A stretch of DNA of 64,000 nucleotides from contig JAJEKV010000071.1 in assembly GCA_021234155.1 (NCBI GenBank), positions 5,456,483-5,520,482 on the forward strand, written 5' to 3'. A model generated the notes under the pieces. That model was given only the letters and a program-made list of their open reading frames with translations, was not told the DNA's origin and did no database searches. Numbering within the stretch: position 1 is the stretch's first letter; the number at the start of each line of letters is the position of its first letter. Positions 20,782 through 31,348 of the stretch are shown in pieces. The DNA is from Isoetes taiwanensis. Lineage: Eukaryota; Streptophyta; Lycopodiopsida; Isoetales; Isoetaceae. The position numbers and the translations under genes were made by a program.

Positions 20782-23081
20782 CTAACACAGATGTCAGAGT
20801 TAGACATATTAAGCCTCCATCTCTTACTATTTGTGGCGAAGGCCTTATGCCACAGCTGCCACATAAAAGCTTTGATTTTCGGATGAATTGGGCTCTTCCA
20901 CATAAAAGTCAAATTTTTGAGTGCCCTGTCAGGGTCAATGTTCCATTTCGAATGAATGGTTACTTCTTGGTTTCTATTGAGGAACCTGTAAGCCAAACTG
21001 ACTTTATAACCACAGAAGCCATTAATATGCCAAAAAACATTAGTATCATGCCATTCTCCATAGATCAATCTTTGGGTGATACTGTTGAAAAGCTGTCTGG
21101 ATTCATCTCCTAGATCTGCAAGATTGGAGTCATGGTAAACAAAATCATCAATAATATCACTAATGTAGACAACTCCCCTTTGAGTCCATTGCTTGGCTAA
21201 CTTAGGAAAGTTAGTGGCAAGACAAGTGTTAGGGTCATCCAAAATCAGAGAGGGGCTCCAAAAAATAGGCTGATCCTGTGAAAGTCCTTCTTTCCAAGTA
21301 TACATACCTCTAACCTTCAACCAAGCCCTAATCCACTTCTTAATAATCAGGGGCATAGTGGTAGGGATAGTAAAGTCGAAGTAGATACTATGAGGAAGCT
21401 GCATATTAAGAATTCTCCAGCCAAAGGGATGGCACTTCTTAATGTAGTATGAGATGAGAGTACTCACAGGGTGATTGATCTGGTTGTTGCAAGCTCTGAA
21501 GAAGTATTTTGCAGCCAAAGCAGTGGCTTGCTTCTCAATGTTTATAACCCCCAGACCTCCAATTCTTTTGTGTTTGTAGCATTCTTCCATAGATATAGGA
21601 ATCCAACATCTTCTGCTAGATCCACCTGCTATAAACCTTCCAATGATGCTCTGCATTTTTGTCAAGACTTTCTTTGGGGCCATAATGATGGAGGATTGAT
21701 AAACCTGAGAGGAAGAGATAACCGAATTTGCCAGAATAGCTCTCCCATTTTTGGAAAGAAATTTGGAATTCAGGGAGTCTACTTTTCTATAAAATTTATC
21801 AATTAAATCCTCCCAAAGATCACAAGCATTAACTCTTATAGCAAAGGGGATGCCTAGGATTTTAGTTTTAGTATTAGGGGAGAGATACATACAATCCAGT
21901 CTTGCTGCTGCAAGCTCACCCTCCACTTGATGCCTAGAAATCAACTTGGACTTGACAGGATTGATTCTGCAACCCGAGCACTTGCCAAAATCTTCTAGAA
22001 TAGCTAGAGTATTCTGGATGGATTGGTCTTCCAAATGTATAAATAAAAACGTGTCATCTGCAAAATGGACATTAAGAATCTCACCATCCTCCTGAGAGGG
22101 AAGTCTGAGACCCTTGATTAGGTGAAGATCCTTAGCTCTTTTAAGGCTGCTATTTAATCCTTCCATCACAATCAGAAAAAGGAAAGGAGCAAGAGGGCAT
22201 CCCTGTTTGACCCCTCTTTTGATATCAAAAAAAGGGCTACATTCACCATTAATGAGAACAGCAGATCTGGAGTTTTTAAGGATGGCTTGGAAAGTTGAGA
22301 TTATCTCTTCAGAGAATCCAAGTTTCCTACAGCACCAGCATAGAAAAGCCCAACTTACAGTATCAAAAGCTTTTGTGATATCCAACTTGAGGAGGCCAAT
22401 TGACTGGTTGGAATCTTTGGCCCAGGTGATACCCAAAGATGCAGCAGCAACATTGTCAAGAATATACCTTCCTCTTAGATAAGCACTTTGAGTATTACTG
22501 ATGACTTCCTCTAGGATAGGTTTGAGACGAGCAGCCATGGTACCTGAAATAAGCTTATACACCACATTGGTCAGAGATATTGGTCTGTAATCAGAGAAAG
22601 AAATAGGGAGTTCAATCTTCGGGATAAGAGCAATTAAACTTGTATTGATCCTGCTATCCAGCTGCTTGGTAATCAGGAATTCATTGGCCAGAGAGACAAT
22701 ATCCATGCCCAAAATGTCCCAAGACTTCTTGAAGAACTCAGCTGGGAGGCCATCATGGCCTGGGGTCTTGCCATTCTCCATTTCCTGCAGAACTTTCAAC
22801 ATTTCCCCCCAAGTAAAAGGCCTAGAGAGAGAGTCATTCATATGCTCAGTAATCTTCTGCTGGATATGCACAAATTCTTCAATGTCTTCTCTTCTTATAT
22901 GCTCCTCAGTTCCCATGATTCTGGAGAAGTGAGTTTTGGCAGCATATTTGAGCTGCATGTCATTATCAATACTGTTACCTTCCCAAAGAATGTTATATAT
23001 ATGGTTTCTTTTCACTCTGCCCTTAGCCTTGATGAAGAAGTATTTAGAATTACTTCTCTCGTCTTCCTTTAACTCCTTCAC
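20694..23081 (-). CDS. LINE reverse transcriptase ORF2, middle and C-terminal part
   Basis: A 795-codon frame with all main RT blocks of plant L1 LINEs: PGHDGLPAEFFKKSW, LIALIPK, FSDYRPISLTN, KAFDTVSW, GVKQGCPLAPFLF and the catalytic box HFADDTFLF, near 22055-22075. The end reaches the zf-RVT start (SDICVRC). The protein copies LINE RNA by target-primed reverse transcription. It is separated from the endonuclease half only by one TAG (23097-23099), and the frame is identical on both sides. The length is typical of the ORF2 remainder. Confidence 0.9.
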   Translation of the reverse strand: MKELKEDERSNSKYFFIKAKGRVKRNHIYNILWEGNSIDNDMQLKYAAKTHFSRIMGTEEHIRREDIEEFVHIQQKITEHMNDSLSRPFTWGEMLKVLQEMENGKTPGHDGLPAEFFKKSWDILGMDIVSLANEFLITKQLDSRINTSLIALIPKIELPISFSDYRPISLTNVVYKLISGTMAARLKPILEEVISNTQSAYLRGRYILDNVAAASLGITWAKDSNQSIGLLKLDITKAFDTVSWAFLCWCCRKLGFSEEIISTFQAILKNSRSAVLINGECSPFFDIKRGVKQGCPLAPFLFLIVMEGLNSSLKRAKDLHLIKGLRLPSQEDGEILNVHFADDTFLFIHLEDQSIQNTLAILEDFGKCSGCRINPVKSKLISRHQVEGELAAARLDCMYLSPNTKTKILGIPFAIRVNACDLWEDLIDKFYRKVDSLNSKFLSKNGRAILANSVISSSQVYQSSIIMAPKKVLTKMQSIIGRFIAGGSSRRCWIPISMEECYKHKRIGGLGVINIEKQATALAAKYFFRACNNQINHPVSTLISYYIKKCHPFGWRILNMQLPHSIYFDFTIPTTMPLIIKKWIRAWLKVRGMYTWKEGLSQDQPIFWSPSLILDDPNTCLATNFPKLAKQWTQRGVVYISDIIDDFVYHDSNLADLGDESRQLFNSITQRLIYGEWHDTNVFWHINGFCGYKVSLAYRFLNRNQEVTIHSKWNIDPDRALKNLTFMWKSPIHPKIKAFMWQLWHKAFATNSKRWRLNMSNSDICVRCLQSKKMKHIYLKNAYGQNGSWSWLNLN

Positions 23082-23096
23082 CTTTGCTTTGATCTT

Positions 23097-23785
23097 CTAG
23101 CCCTTGGCAATTCTTATTTCTTCTCTCTCGATTAGGATCTTGATCTCATCTTTTTGTTGCTCGTTAGCCAAATCTAGCTGGGATCTGAGGTCCTGCAGAT
23201 GGGCAGTGTTACTTCTATGAATATCTTTCCCCCAAGTCTTGAGCCAATTCTTGATCCTCTTAGATACCCTAACCCACCAATCCATCCAACCCCTATTTCC
23301 TGTAGGCTTAACCTCCTGAGAGATAATCTGCTGAAGGTTATGTAGAAAGTCATCCTGCTCCAAAAGATTAGTATTTAATTTAAAATAAGAGTTTCTCTTT
23401 CTCTGAGGATTGTTACCACTAATGCTTATAAGCTGGGGGAAATGATCAGAGAGAGTATAGTTGGTAAGGTTAGTGACCCTAGTACTGTTGTTCCACAGGG
23501 ATTCACTAAGATAGAATCTGTCATGAAGGCAACAAACAGGCTGAGCTCTGTGATCACTCCAACTATAGGAATGAGGATTCACTCTGGCTAAAGAAAGGTG
23601 ATGAGAGTAGAGGAGAGAGTTCCAACTTGAGAATTCATTATCAGTCAAAGGTCTGAAGTTGGTGCTCCTCATATAGCTATGAGTAACCATATTGAAGTCA
23701 CCTGCTAAAATACATTCGTCATAAGGAATTCTCTCTAGACTTCTATTAATGACATCCCAAAGGCCAATTCTATCAGGGGGCTGAT
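23097..23785 (-). pseudogene. LINE EEP endonuclease, C-terminal half
   Basis: The open frame runs from about 23785, upstream of the first ATG at 23690. It contains ECILAGDFNMVTHS, the GDFN motif of the exo-endo-phosphatase fold, then SDHFPQL and the linker to RT. It ends in a TAG stop at 23097-23099, after which the RT frame continues in phase. Its upstream half is displaced by the insertion at 23786-24064. Confidence 0.8.
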
Positions 23786-24064
23786 GGTCGCATCACCTAT
23801 GGTAGCGCGATTGGGAGCTTACATCCTGCAGATTTCGGCCGTCAGACTTGCTCTTCTGGGGCATGGTATTTGAGAGCCTACTGTTAGGGTTTTTCCTCCC
23901 AAGTGGGGTTTTTTTCATCCCGGTAGTAGGGTTCTACTGTACAGTTACATTGTTTGTTTTTGGTGTTGGGGTTTTTGGCTTTTTTGCCTGTTCTGTGCCG
24001 TCTCATAGGCCTCTGGCCTCCGTGGACGTTAAAATAAACTTCCTTCCTTCCTTCCTTCCTTTCT
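23786..24064 (+). mobile_element. SINE-like insertion in the LINE endonuclease
   Basis: Plus-strand sequence with AGGGTTTTTCCTCCCAAGTG, GGGGTTTTTTTCATCCCGG, then CTCCGTGGACGTTAAAAT and a (CCTT)n/(TTCC)n tail at 24036-24064. It splits the LINE EEP frame between ...WQIIHGKV and PPDRIGLWDV. Some LINE residues seem lost, and I see no clean target duplication. Confidence 0.75.
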
Positions 24065-24378
24065 CCAACTTTTCCATGGATAATCTGCCATCTTCTGCTG
24101 TTGTCATTGACCATCTGAATATCATCCAAGTTGAGTCTGTTATTCCAAGCTATGGTTATGCCTGCAGAAGTGTTGTTAGCTTTAAGAGACCAATGCTGAA
24201 AGTTAACAGGCAGAACATCTCTGATTACATAGTTAATATTATCATCATGAATTTTATGCTCTTGGAAAAAAATAAAATCTAAATTCATAGAGCTTAGGCA
24301 AACCTTTAATCTACCTCTCTTGATATTCGAATTGATGCCTTGGATGTTCCAAGTGATACCTTTAAGACTTAAATCCAT
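24065..24378 (-). pseudogene. LINE EEP endonuclease, N-terminal half
   Basis: Starts at ATG 24376-24378 with SLKGITWNIQGINSNIKR, the usual N-terminus of plant LINE ORF2. It continues through DFIFFQEHKI, which holds the catalytic Glu (QEHK). The coding part ends at about 24065 where the SINE-like element begins; residues beyond that are insertion sequence. Confidence 0.85.
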
Positions 24379-24610
24379 TAGAGAGGGTTTTTCTTGGGGA
24401 TCTTCTTAGAGGTCCCATGGTAAAATCCTTAGGGCTTTTCTTCCCTCTTTTCCTTCTACTGTTGACTGTTGACCAAGTCACATCTTCCAGGTTGGAAGTC
24501 TTATTAATGACCTGTAGATCAAGGTCGTGTTCTGAGTCTTCTTTCCTGATATCCTCACAATAACCATAGCTGTTATTTAAAACACCAAGATCCAAAGTCA
24601 AAATGCTCAT
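24362..24610 (-). pseudogene. C-terminal part of LINE ORF1 (probable)
   Basis: An 82-codon frame that overlaps the ORF2 start by 17 bases. It has a basic end (NSRRKRGKKSPKDF, RRSPRKTL). Position, overlap and charge fit the C-terminus of a LINE ORF1, with the 5' part lost by truncation. No CCHC knuckle is preserved in the part present. Confidence 0.5.
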
Positions 24611-24639
24611 AATGATTACATATTGACACTAATACCATT

Positions 24640-24760
24640 AAAGTCATGGTGAAGGGGAATACCCAAGAAACCTACTGCTTACTGTTAGTAGCTTAGGCTT
24701 TTACCCTAATTAAGGCTAACTGTCCTTTGGTTCTACTGCAGGTAACCAAGTTTCTTGCTC
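24640..24760 (+). other. Conserved structured element, copy 1
   Basis: A 61-nt core (24686-24746; TAGTAGCTTAGGC ... GGCTAAC ... GGTTCTACTGCAGGTAAC) is shared with 35385-35446. Perfect 8-bp arms 24664-24671 (CAAGAAAC) and 24750-24757 (GTTTCTTG) enclose it. In the other copy the arms have a different sequence but are again perfectly complementary. TAGTAG/CTACT and CTGC/GCAG can pair inside. The core also contains a branch-point-like GGCTAAC followed by a pyrimidine stretch and CTGCAG/GTAAC, i.e. a 3' splice site abutting a 5' splice site. Function unknown. Confidence 0.6.
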
Positions 24761-24924
24761 CATGCTTTGATGTTTCTTAGCTTATGGTTTGATTCGCAAG
24801 GACTTCAAGTAAGCTCGTTCCAATATGGAGATTTTATTTCTCAATGAGAAAGACTTGATCATGTTAATTTACTTGTTAAAATGCTTAGATTTGGTATATT
24901 AGCTTGACTAAAGCTTTGAGAATT

Positions 24925-25098
24925 GCATCGATCCGAGACATCGGATCGACATTCTAGAATGGGGCGAGCATGCATGTCTTGCATGCATGCATGCGGCGCA
25001 TGCCCTTTCTGGTTAGGGTTTCGCTATTTTAGGCGCGGTTCTACATCAACGTCTCATCGGCGCTTCCTCTTCTCTCAGCAGTACCTTATTCTCTTTGA
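24925..25098 (+). repeat. 174-bp direct repeat, copy 1
   Basis: Near-identical (about one change seen) to 25293-25466, offset 368 bp. It includes hairpins GATCCGAGACATCGGATC and GCATGCATG...GCATGCATGC and the terminal word ATTCTAGAATGGGGC. Confidence 0.9.
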
Positions 25099-25292
25099 TT
25101 TGTTTCCAGGCAGGGGAGGGGCTTCTTCCTGCTTGGTTTAACCCATTTGGCGTTTCTGTCATGCTGTGGCATGTCCTTTCTCGGCCTCGGCCCTTCTTTA
25201 GCCTTCATCCTGTGACCTTCGTCCTCGATTCTAAGGAAGTTCTCTGGTATTCGGGTGGTTTGTTGGTTTCATGCGAGCCCCATTCTAGAATC

Positions 25293-25466
25293 GCATCGAT
25301 CCGAGACATCGGATCGACATTCTAGAATGGGGCGAGCATGCATGTCTTGCATGCATGCATGCGGCGCATGCCCTTTCTGGTTAGGGTTTCGCTATTTTAG
25401 GCGCGGTTCTGCATCAACGTCTCATCGGCGCTTCCTCTTCTCTCAGCAGTACCTTATTCTCTTTGA
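25293..25466 (+). repeat. 174-bp direct repeat, copy 2
   Basis: Second copy of 24925-25098. It is preceded at 25258-25290 by GTTTGTTGGTTTCATGCGAG plus CCCCATTCTAGAAT, which recurs at 25965-25998. Confidence 0.9.
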
Positions 25467-25724
25467 ACCCACCCTCCCCCCCCCCTTCTTTGTTTATTGT
25501 ATTGTGCACAATTTTCTGTTTATCATGTTTTTCTTCCACCCGCTGGGTGATGCTTTTTTCCACCCCTTGGGTGATGCTATCCTCTCGTATGTTTGTGTTG
25601 TCTCGTTTGTTGTGTTGGTGATGTGCAGGTACAGGTTGGCGAGCGGCATCTGTTTCGACTTCTCCATGCGGGGGTTTCTGGGAGCGATTTCTATGCCTTA
25701 CGTTTGTCCAAGCCCCTTGCCGAA

Positions 25725-25800
25725 GGCTTATCACTAGGGTTTTTCCTCGAAAACCCGAAAGGGCGGGGTTTTTTAATCCCGGTTATAAGCTTTCGGCAGG
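25725..25800 (+). mobile_element. SINE-like block (TTTTTCCTCGAAAACCC)
   Basis: CTAGGGTTTTTCCTCGAAAA then CCCGAAAGGGCGGGGTTTTTTAATCCCGG, almost identical to 43663-43720. It is palindromic around CCCGAAAGGG. This is the conserved 3' body of the short retroelements here, with no tail. Confidence 0.6.
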
Positions 25801-26500
25801 TACATCAGCCACACATCTATTAGCATTGTATTTTTTTGGGGTCCAAATGATATAATTAGATTTTCCCTTTATTTTTCGTGGGTAGTTCGCATGTGTGCGG
25901 CTACCCACTGTCCACCATTGTAGAAAATCTGCTGAGATGAATGAGAAGCCTATCTATCGGGCGGTTTGTTGGTTTCATGCGAGCCCCATTCTAGAATTGT
26001 ACATTTGTGAAATTTAGCATATGAGTTCAATCTCTGGAATACAAAAAGTCTCTACCATTATTCTTATATGGTTATGATGCAATAGCTTAGATAGTGTATT
26101 CTATTTTGAAAAAGGCAGTGTAGAGTTGGTTGTTTCTGGAAAATAGTAGAAAATGCTCTATCTTTGAAATACAAGGATGTTCTGGCACAATAATTGTGTA
26201 TTAATGATGGAATGTTCAAGATACCAATTAGATTTCTTATGTTGGTTATAAAGTACAAAATAATTGTGTTATGACCTTATCCTAGCTTAGGAAAGAATAC
26301 CTGTTAATTTCCTAAGGCTGCCAAAGGCAGACTTGATATTTCCAGTAAGAATTATCAAGGATGGAAGTCTGGAAACAGATTTTTGGGGTTTTTTTTTTTT
26401 TTATTAAATGAGGCATGAGTTTGGATAACTAGTGCACACCAACAATATTACTGAAGCATCTAATTTAGCAAGCATATATGTAAATTTGCATATGCTAATA

Positions 26501-26513
26501 TTGGACGTGTATT
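26501..26513. repeat. Target site duplication, left, of the LINE at 26514-34050
   Basis: TTGGACGTGTATT here and TTGGACGTATATT at 34051-34063 (12 of 13 identical) bracket the LINE plus its nested Helitron. Confidence 0.8.
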
Positions 26514-27491
26514 TTTTTTTTTTGAAGAATATAGGAATATATTAAACCACTAAAATGTGATCAAGTACAACGATAAGTGTGGTGCTAAGAAATGAAGTGC
26601 CCATCATGTTCACAATCTGTAGGAATGTCGACCAAATTTCCCGCTTAACTGTGCCAGACAAGCTTGAGACTTGGTAAATCTGCCACAACTTATGCCTCAA
26701 GATCGGAACCAACCGAAAAGGGCTAAGCACTGCATTCTGGAGGACCTTCGCTCTCCGTCTTTTCCAAATCAACCACAGAAGCCAAGCTCTGCATAAATGG
26801 AACGCCTGCTGCTTGGCCACTGACCAACTGCTAGGAAAGACTCCCATGAGAAGCTTCTGACTGCACAGTGAAGACCCAAAGAGGGCTCTCACCCAGGACC
26901 AAGCTGCCCCTACCTCTGTGCATAGGACAAAGCAAAGGCTCAATGGTCTCTCGGCCTCCCACATAGAGGGCATGTTTCGCCACCGAGGCTTGAACCTGTG
27001 TACTCGGACATTCACCCTGAGGCTACGGTGCAAGATCTGCCATAAAAGGGTACGGATTTTAGGAGGAGGCAATGTATTCCATGCCCACTTCCACATGGCA
27101 GGCCACTTACTCCCTGGAAGCTTAAGTGACCACTTATCCGAAGGCGGCAATGTGTCCTAAAGCGCTAGAAGCCCATAAGCCGATGCTACAAACTGAGATG
27201 CATCAAGTCCACTATGCGACTTCCAAACGCGATTGACTTGAGAAGACAACTGCAATGGAATAGCATTTGCAATTCTGGCCCAAGTCCGAATGTCCCAAAG
27301 AAGGCCAAATCGATCCCTAAAAACTCCCACGGCGCCAGATGACCCTCCCAATACCGATCCACGGATGGATGTTACCCCTGCAGCAATCCATCTGAAGTAC
27401 ACGGGTGTAGGGAAGAGGCCAAGGGAGATGCAGAATCCAAGGGTACCCAAAGAAAGGGCGATGAGGCTACCATACACCTGCTAGGGTCCAA
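26514..27491 (-). mobile_element. LINE, 3' segment (zf-RVT and poly-A tail)
   Basis: Minus-strand LINE piece ending in a poly-A tail (poly-T at 26514-26522). Frames at 27477-27157 and 27150-26542 carry the region after RT and a zf-RVT-like domain (PPPKIRTLLWQILHRSL, then CFVLC, then AFHLCRAWLLWLIWKRRR). The upstream boundary at 27491 is the Helitron edge. The same LINE resumes at 31348. Without the Helitron the frame reads on from ...KVLFS into LDPSRCMVASSPFLWVP. Confidence 0.85.
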
Positions 27492-27611
27492 TCTTATATT
27501 ATAATGTTGTGTAATGGACCACGCCCTAGATCTAATGGCCCAGATCGTTTGGCATAGCTCCGAGGGCTAAGATTTAGTCCATGGTTTAGGTTTTTTTTTT
27601 GTTCCTCTCTT

Positions 27612-27632
27612 ATGGCGGCCGCCGATGATTGC
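27612..27632 (+). pseudogene. Possible captured first exon (start codon plus donor)
   Basis: ATGGCGGCCGCCGATGATTG with a GC-rich Kozak-like setting, followed directly by a GTGAGT donor and a TTAGGGTT-containing stretch. It looks like the start of a plant gene inside the Helitron. Too short to identify. Confidence 0.3.
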
Positions 27633-29086
27633 GTGAGTCTCTCCCTTAGCTATGGCTGATCGTGAATTTTGTTAGGGTTCTTTGCGTGATTTGTGACTAA
27701 GATTTAATCAAGTAACAGATTGAGTGGCTCTTTCCCTCCCAAGTACATTTGTAGGATAGATCACGCCAATAGTCCCAATAGGAGATGACCAATGGACGGC
27801 ATCGCAAGTCTAACAGAAGCCGAGAATTCTCTGAGAGAAATGGAAGATGCATTACGTGTTGATTTTGAAGGAGGTAAGCTCCATCATTTTTGATAGGAAA
27901 ACCCGACGCTAGAATCCACATTACGGGCCCACGACCTTGAAGCTGCATTGGCAATTGTGTATTCAAAGACTTGTCTGAAGAAGAGAGGCATGAATTGACA
28001 AATAAAATTGCAGCAGTCTACACTTTTGCATAGCCCGGGAGTAGGTGATGAAGATTTCGCCTCTTTTATGCACAAATTCACGAGCCATCGTTACTACAAG
28101 GTGGTATATAGTTGTGGCCTTGACAGGGCGAAAGCGGATGGAAAGATTAAACGGATATCTTGCCAATATCTTGCAAAGATAAGCGAGAATGTACATTATG
28201 CACCGAATATCCTACAAATGGGCCAATATATGCATGATATTTGCGAATCCAATCTGCACGGTGCCTTTTTTTCTCGATTTGATCTTTCCTTTCGCCTTCG
28301 CTTTGCTTTAATTTACGCCATATACATGTTGAATTCAAAGATCGATTGGCATGCACATAGGCACCGAGATTGAATTTGCCGGCAATTGGCATGCAAATAG
28401 CCACTAAAATGGAATTTGCCGGATAGCTCAAGGGGCATGCAAGATTGTTTCATGCAAATCAAGGTGCATGCGGTATTGTTTCATGCAAATCGGATTGACT
28501 TCGAGAGAATAGTGAGCAAAGAGAATAATCAACATGACGATGCTATGAACAGGCACTAAGGATTGCTATGGATTGGTTTTATGAATATGGCCATTAATCT
28601 ACAGCTCCATTCCATAGAGAGAGTCTTATTAGGATGGTTCATGATATCAAAGATTTTAATTTCTAAACTTGCACAAAGGGGAGTTCGGGTAGCAAAATGT
28701 CGAGAAGCTAGCATGGATGTCAAAACAAGACATCAATAGAGCAATGGCATGAAGGAACCATGCTTTTTTCAGTATTTTACACTTAAACATATCATTTCGC
28801 AAAGAGTTTAACTGATTTTATTTTTGCGGTGTATAGCAACGGTTCTTGGTGAATTTGTAGGAGAATATGTATATTTCATAGTACCTTATTCAACCTGTAA
28901 GACCCACTCATAGTTATCCGTGATAGTAGAGGATGGACCCAAGATAGTGTTGAGGCTACAACTATCCTTGAGTGTCATGCTAAAAGTTGCTGCTTTTATT
29001 GTCCATGATGTTGCAGTTTCCAGTTGAGCACATTAACTAATTAACTAATGAGAGAATCTTCAATATTTTCTCTGGTGTAAGACGGT

Positions 29087-30033
29087 ATGATGAGGTTTGT
29101 TTATCTTTGTCTAATTGGTGGTGAAAATGGGCATCTTAAAAGGCCCAGAGGATATCCAAGATTTTTTCATATTGGTAGCTCTTCATATCCAAGATTTTTT
29201 CATATTGGTGGCTCTTCTGTCCGGCAGTTTGCTCATGCACTAAACTTTTATGATGTGGTACCAGATATTGTTCAAGTCTAATTTGGACCAAAAGTTTATT
29301 TTCCTACTTGGAAATGATTATTTGCTGACAAATGTTTTATTTTGCAGTTTGCACCATCATATCATGATTATGTCCTTTACATTAATAGTGGTGAAGCACC
29401 AAAGAACTATTGTGTATGAACTTCTTTGCATTGGTGTAACAAGATATTTGGAGCTGGTAAAGTTTGGTAAAGTTGATGAAACATATGTTGTCGAGCTCAG
29501 TGTTGGGCAAAGTTTTTAAACCAATCGGAAATTTTCCTACTCTTTCACAAATAGCCGGATATTTTCAGTTCCCAATCGGAAATTTGTATTACTCTTATAC
29601 AAATACACATCAAAATCTACCGGAATTTTTCCTACAATGCGCTAACTCAACCGGAAATTCTTAGTTTCAACCGGAACAAACCTTCTCTGCCCCGGAATTT
29701 GCCCAACAGTGGTCGAGCTATCTCTTGGATGCTAGAAAATTAGGCAATTCAGGACATGCAAAATCTAGCAAAGATGATAAGAATTCATTGTTCCATGACT
29801 CAAGTCTGACAAGTTTAGAATCATGTGATATGCACATTTAGATATTTTTGCTTAATGCTTTTGAAGTTAGATTTCGATCTGATAGTCAATGTTTGACTGC
29901 TAGCAAACGGGATAGCTTAGAAGATGTGCTTGAAATAAGCTTCTTGGCTCCAAACAGAAGAAAATCGTCTCATGGTGATATGATGGATGATATAGACATT
30001 CATGAAGGATATGAAGGGTTTGTGCAGCGGTGA
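29087..30033 (+). pseudogene. Captured multi-exon gene fragment in the Helitron
   Basis: Several exon-like pieces lie on the plus strand. Piece 1 (about 29100-29277) ends in SSVRQFAHALNFYDVVPDIV and includes a duplicated YPRFFHIGGSS segment. Piece 2 (29348-29412) encodes FAPSYHDYVLYINSGEAP; it starts after a TTTTGCAG acceptor and ends before GTATGA. Piece 3 (about 29711-29840) encodes WSSYLLDARKLGNSGHAKSS after TGCCCAACAG. Piece 4 (29848-30033) encodes DSLEDVLEISFLAPNRRKSS to a TGA. I do not recognise the parent gene. Splice signals and protein-like composition support capture of genomic (not cDNA) sequence by the Helitron. Confidence 0.5.
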
Positions 30034-31320
30034 TGTTTAAGATCTCACAGCTTACCATGATTTTGTTTCACATTTTGGCATGTGCCCCCATCAATTTATT
30101 TGTGGTGCCCCTTTACAATAGAAGGTAATCTTTGCCATTGTCACAAGAGTCCAGATTTTGATTCAAATTCATTTTGATTTTGATTTTCGTTCATCTTGAA
30201 TGTCGATGTTATATAATTACGACAATAACACTACCTTACAAGGGCCTTGACTTTCACAATTAATCATTTATAATAGAGGAAATTCATTCGGTTTGCATTG
30301 TTGACCTACCATTAGATCATTACTTCACCATTTAATCTTAACCTAAGTCCCATATTAAAACTCAACTTCATATAGCAACCCCTGAGTGCATATAAGAAGA
30401 AGACAACTTACACTCACTAAAGCAATATCTTGCAGTTCAGAAGCGACAATTAGTAAAGTTTGCAGCTTTTTGGGAAGCTTGCATGCATATAAGTTTTGAC
30501 ATGGTAATTATTGGGTTATAAGTTCTTTAAGGTTTTGCCTTATGATAATGTGAGTAAAGAAGAACCTATTGTGTTGCAACATATTTTTTTGGCAATGGTT
30601 CGACAAAGCTTTTGTTTCCTACGATATTTATTTATTTATTTATTTATTTATCTAGCTCTTTTGGGCCTTGAGGCCATAGAGCCCACATACATTGTCATTT
30701 ACAATTCTGTATAAAGGATCGGTGTGTGTCTACCGCCTTTATGTATTGCCCCACAACCATGTGTGGTAGCGTGAACAATGAATAGAAATCTATGATTTCA
30801 ATACTGTACTTATCTCTTATGTCTGTATAAGCTGTACAAGAAGTGAACACGTGACCTTCATATTATAGTAGCATAACACATATATTATAGGAGGCTTTAT
30901 TTGCAATGTTTCACATTTAATAAGCAAAAGTCATGAACACAGACAGGTTCATATTTTATTTGCATACACCAAGTATTTTTAAAGATACTCTAGGTAGATG
31001 TGCAAAGTTCTTTTAAAGGTAGCTATACATAAGGGTGCAACACAATGAACAAGCTATCTATGCTAACAGTAAATAACGCAAGAATACCTTCAAAGGATTA
31101 CATGGTGGTGTTGTTCACAAGGCATCTATAGCCACAATACATCCACATTCATGTGCAAGCAACAAGAGAGAGTAAGTATATGAAATTTAGTACAATACAA
31201 CATCAACCCCCCATAGAAATGACCATTTGCAATTTACAGGTTTCTAAAACGATTCAATGGCCCAGAAGTTGCTCTATACAAAAACACAAGTTTCTAACAT
31301 TTATAGGTTTCCAAATTATG

Positions 31321-31348
31321 CCCAGCAACGCTGGGTACCGTTACTAGT
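31321..31348 (+). other. Helitron 3' hairpin and CTAG/T terminus
   Basis: Six-base-pair stem CCCAGC/GCTGGG with AAC loop, then TACCGTTA, then CTAG and host T. This is the right border of the Helitron at 27492-31347. Confidence 0.85.

Larger units (their letters stand above)
19919..24620 (-). mobile_element. L1-type LINE, nearly full length, inactivated
   Basis: A poly-T at 19919-19927 marks the poly-A tail of a minus-strand element. Going 5' to 3' it encodes the end of ORF1, an EEP endonuclease, reverse transcriptase and a zf-RVT region. Defects: a SINE-like insertion at about 23786-24064, an in-frame TAG at 23097-23099, and a frameshift near 20755. The 5' end is truncated near 24620. No clear target duplication was found. 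Confidence 0.85.
24949..25998. mobile_element. Candidate element with ATTCTAGAATGGGGC ends
   Basis: ATTCTAGAATGGGGCGAGCATG occurs at 24950 and 25318. Its inverted form CATGCGAGCCCCATTCTAGAAT occurs at 25273-25290 and 25973-25996. So the stretch is two end-to-end units, each bounded by ~20-bp imperfect inverted repeats and separated by the 27-bp GCATCGATCC...ATCGGATCGAC palindrome. No transposase is visible. A TCTCCATGCGGGGG region and the SINE block at 25730 lie inside the second unit. Confidence 0.45.
27492..31347 (+). mobile_element. Helitron, complete non-autonomous copy (3,856 bp)
   Basis: The 5' end TCTTATATTATAATG follows a host A at 27491. The 3' end has hairpin CCCAGCAACGCTGGG (31321-31335), an 8-nt spacer and CTAG (31344-31347), followed by a host T at 31348. 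The flanks are the two halves of one LINE, and their reading frame joins exactly when the insert is removed. That fixes both borders and the A/T target. No Rep/helicase frame is seen, so it depends on an autonomous partner. It carries plus-strand gene fragments (27612, 29215-30033). The 3' tip resembles those at 15752 and 53802. Confidence 0.85.

Noticed and set aside
24664-24757. tRNA gene at the structured element
   Set aside because: Box-A- and box-B-like words exist, but the 14-18 nt between the outer stem and the box A do not fit a tRNA cloverleaf, and no anticodon arm forms.
25414-25734. 106-aa minus ORF
   Set aside because: It overlaps the direct repeat and lacks coding features.
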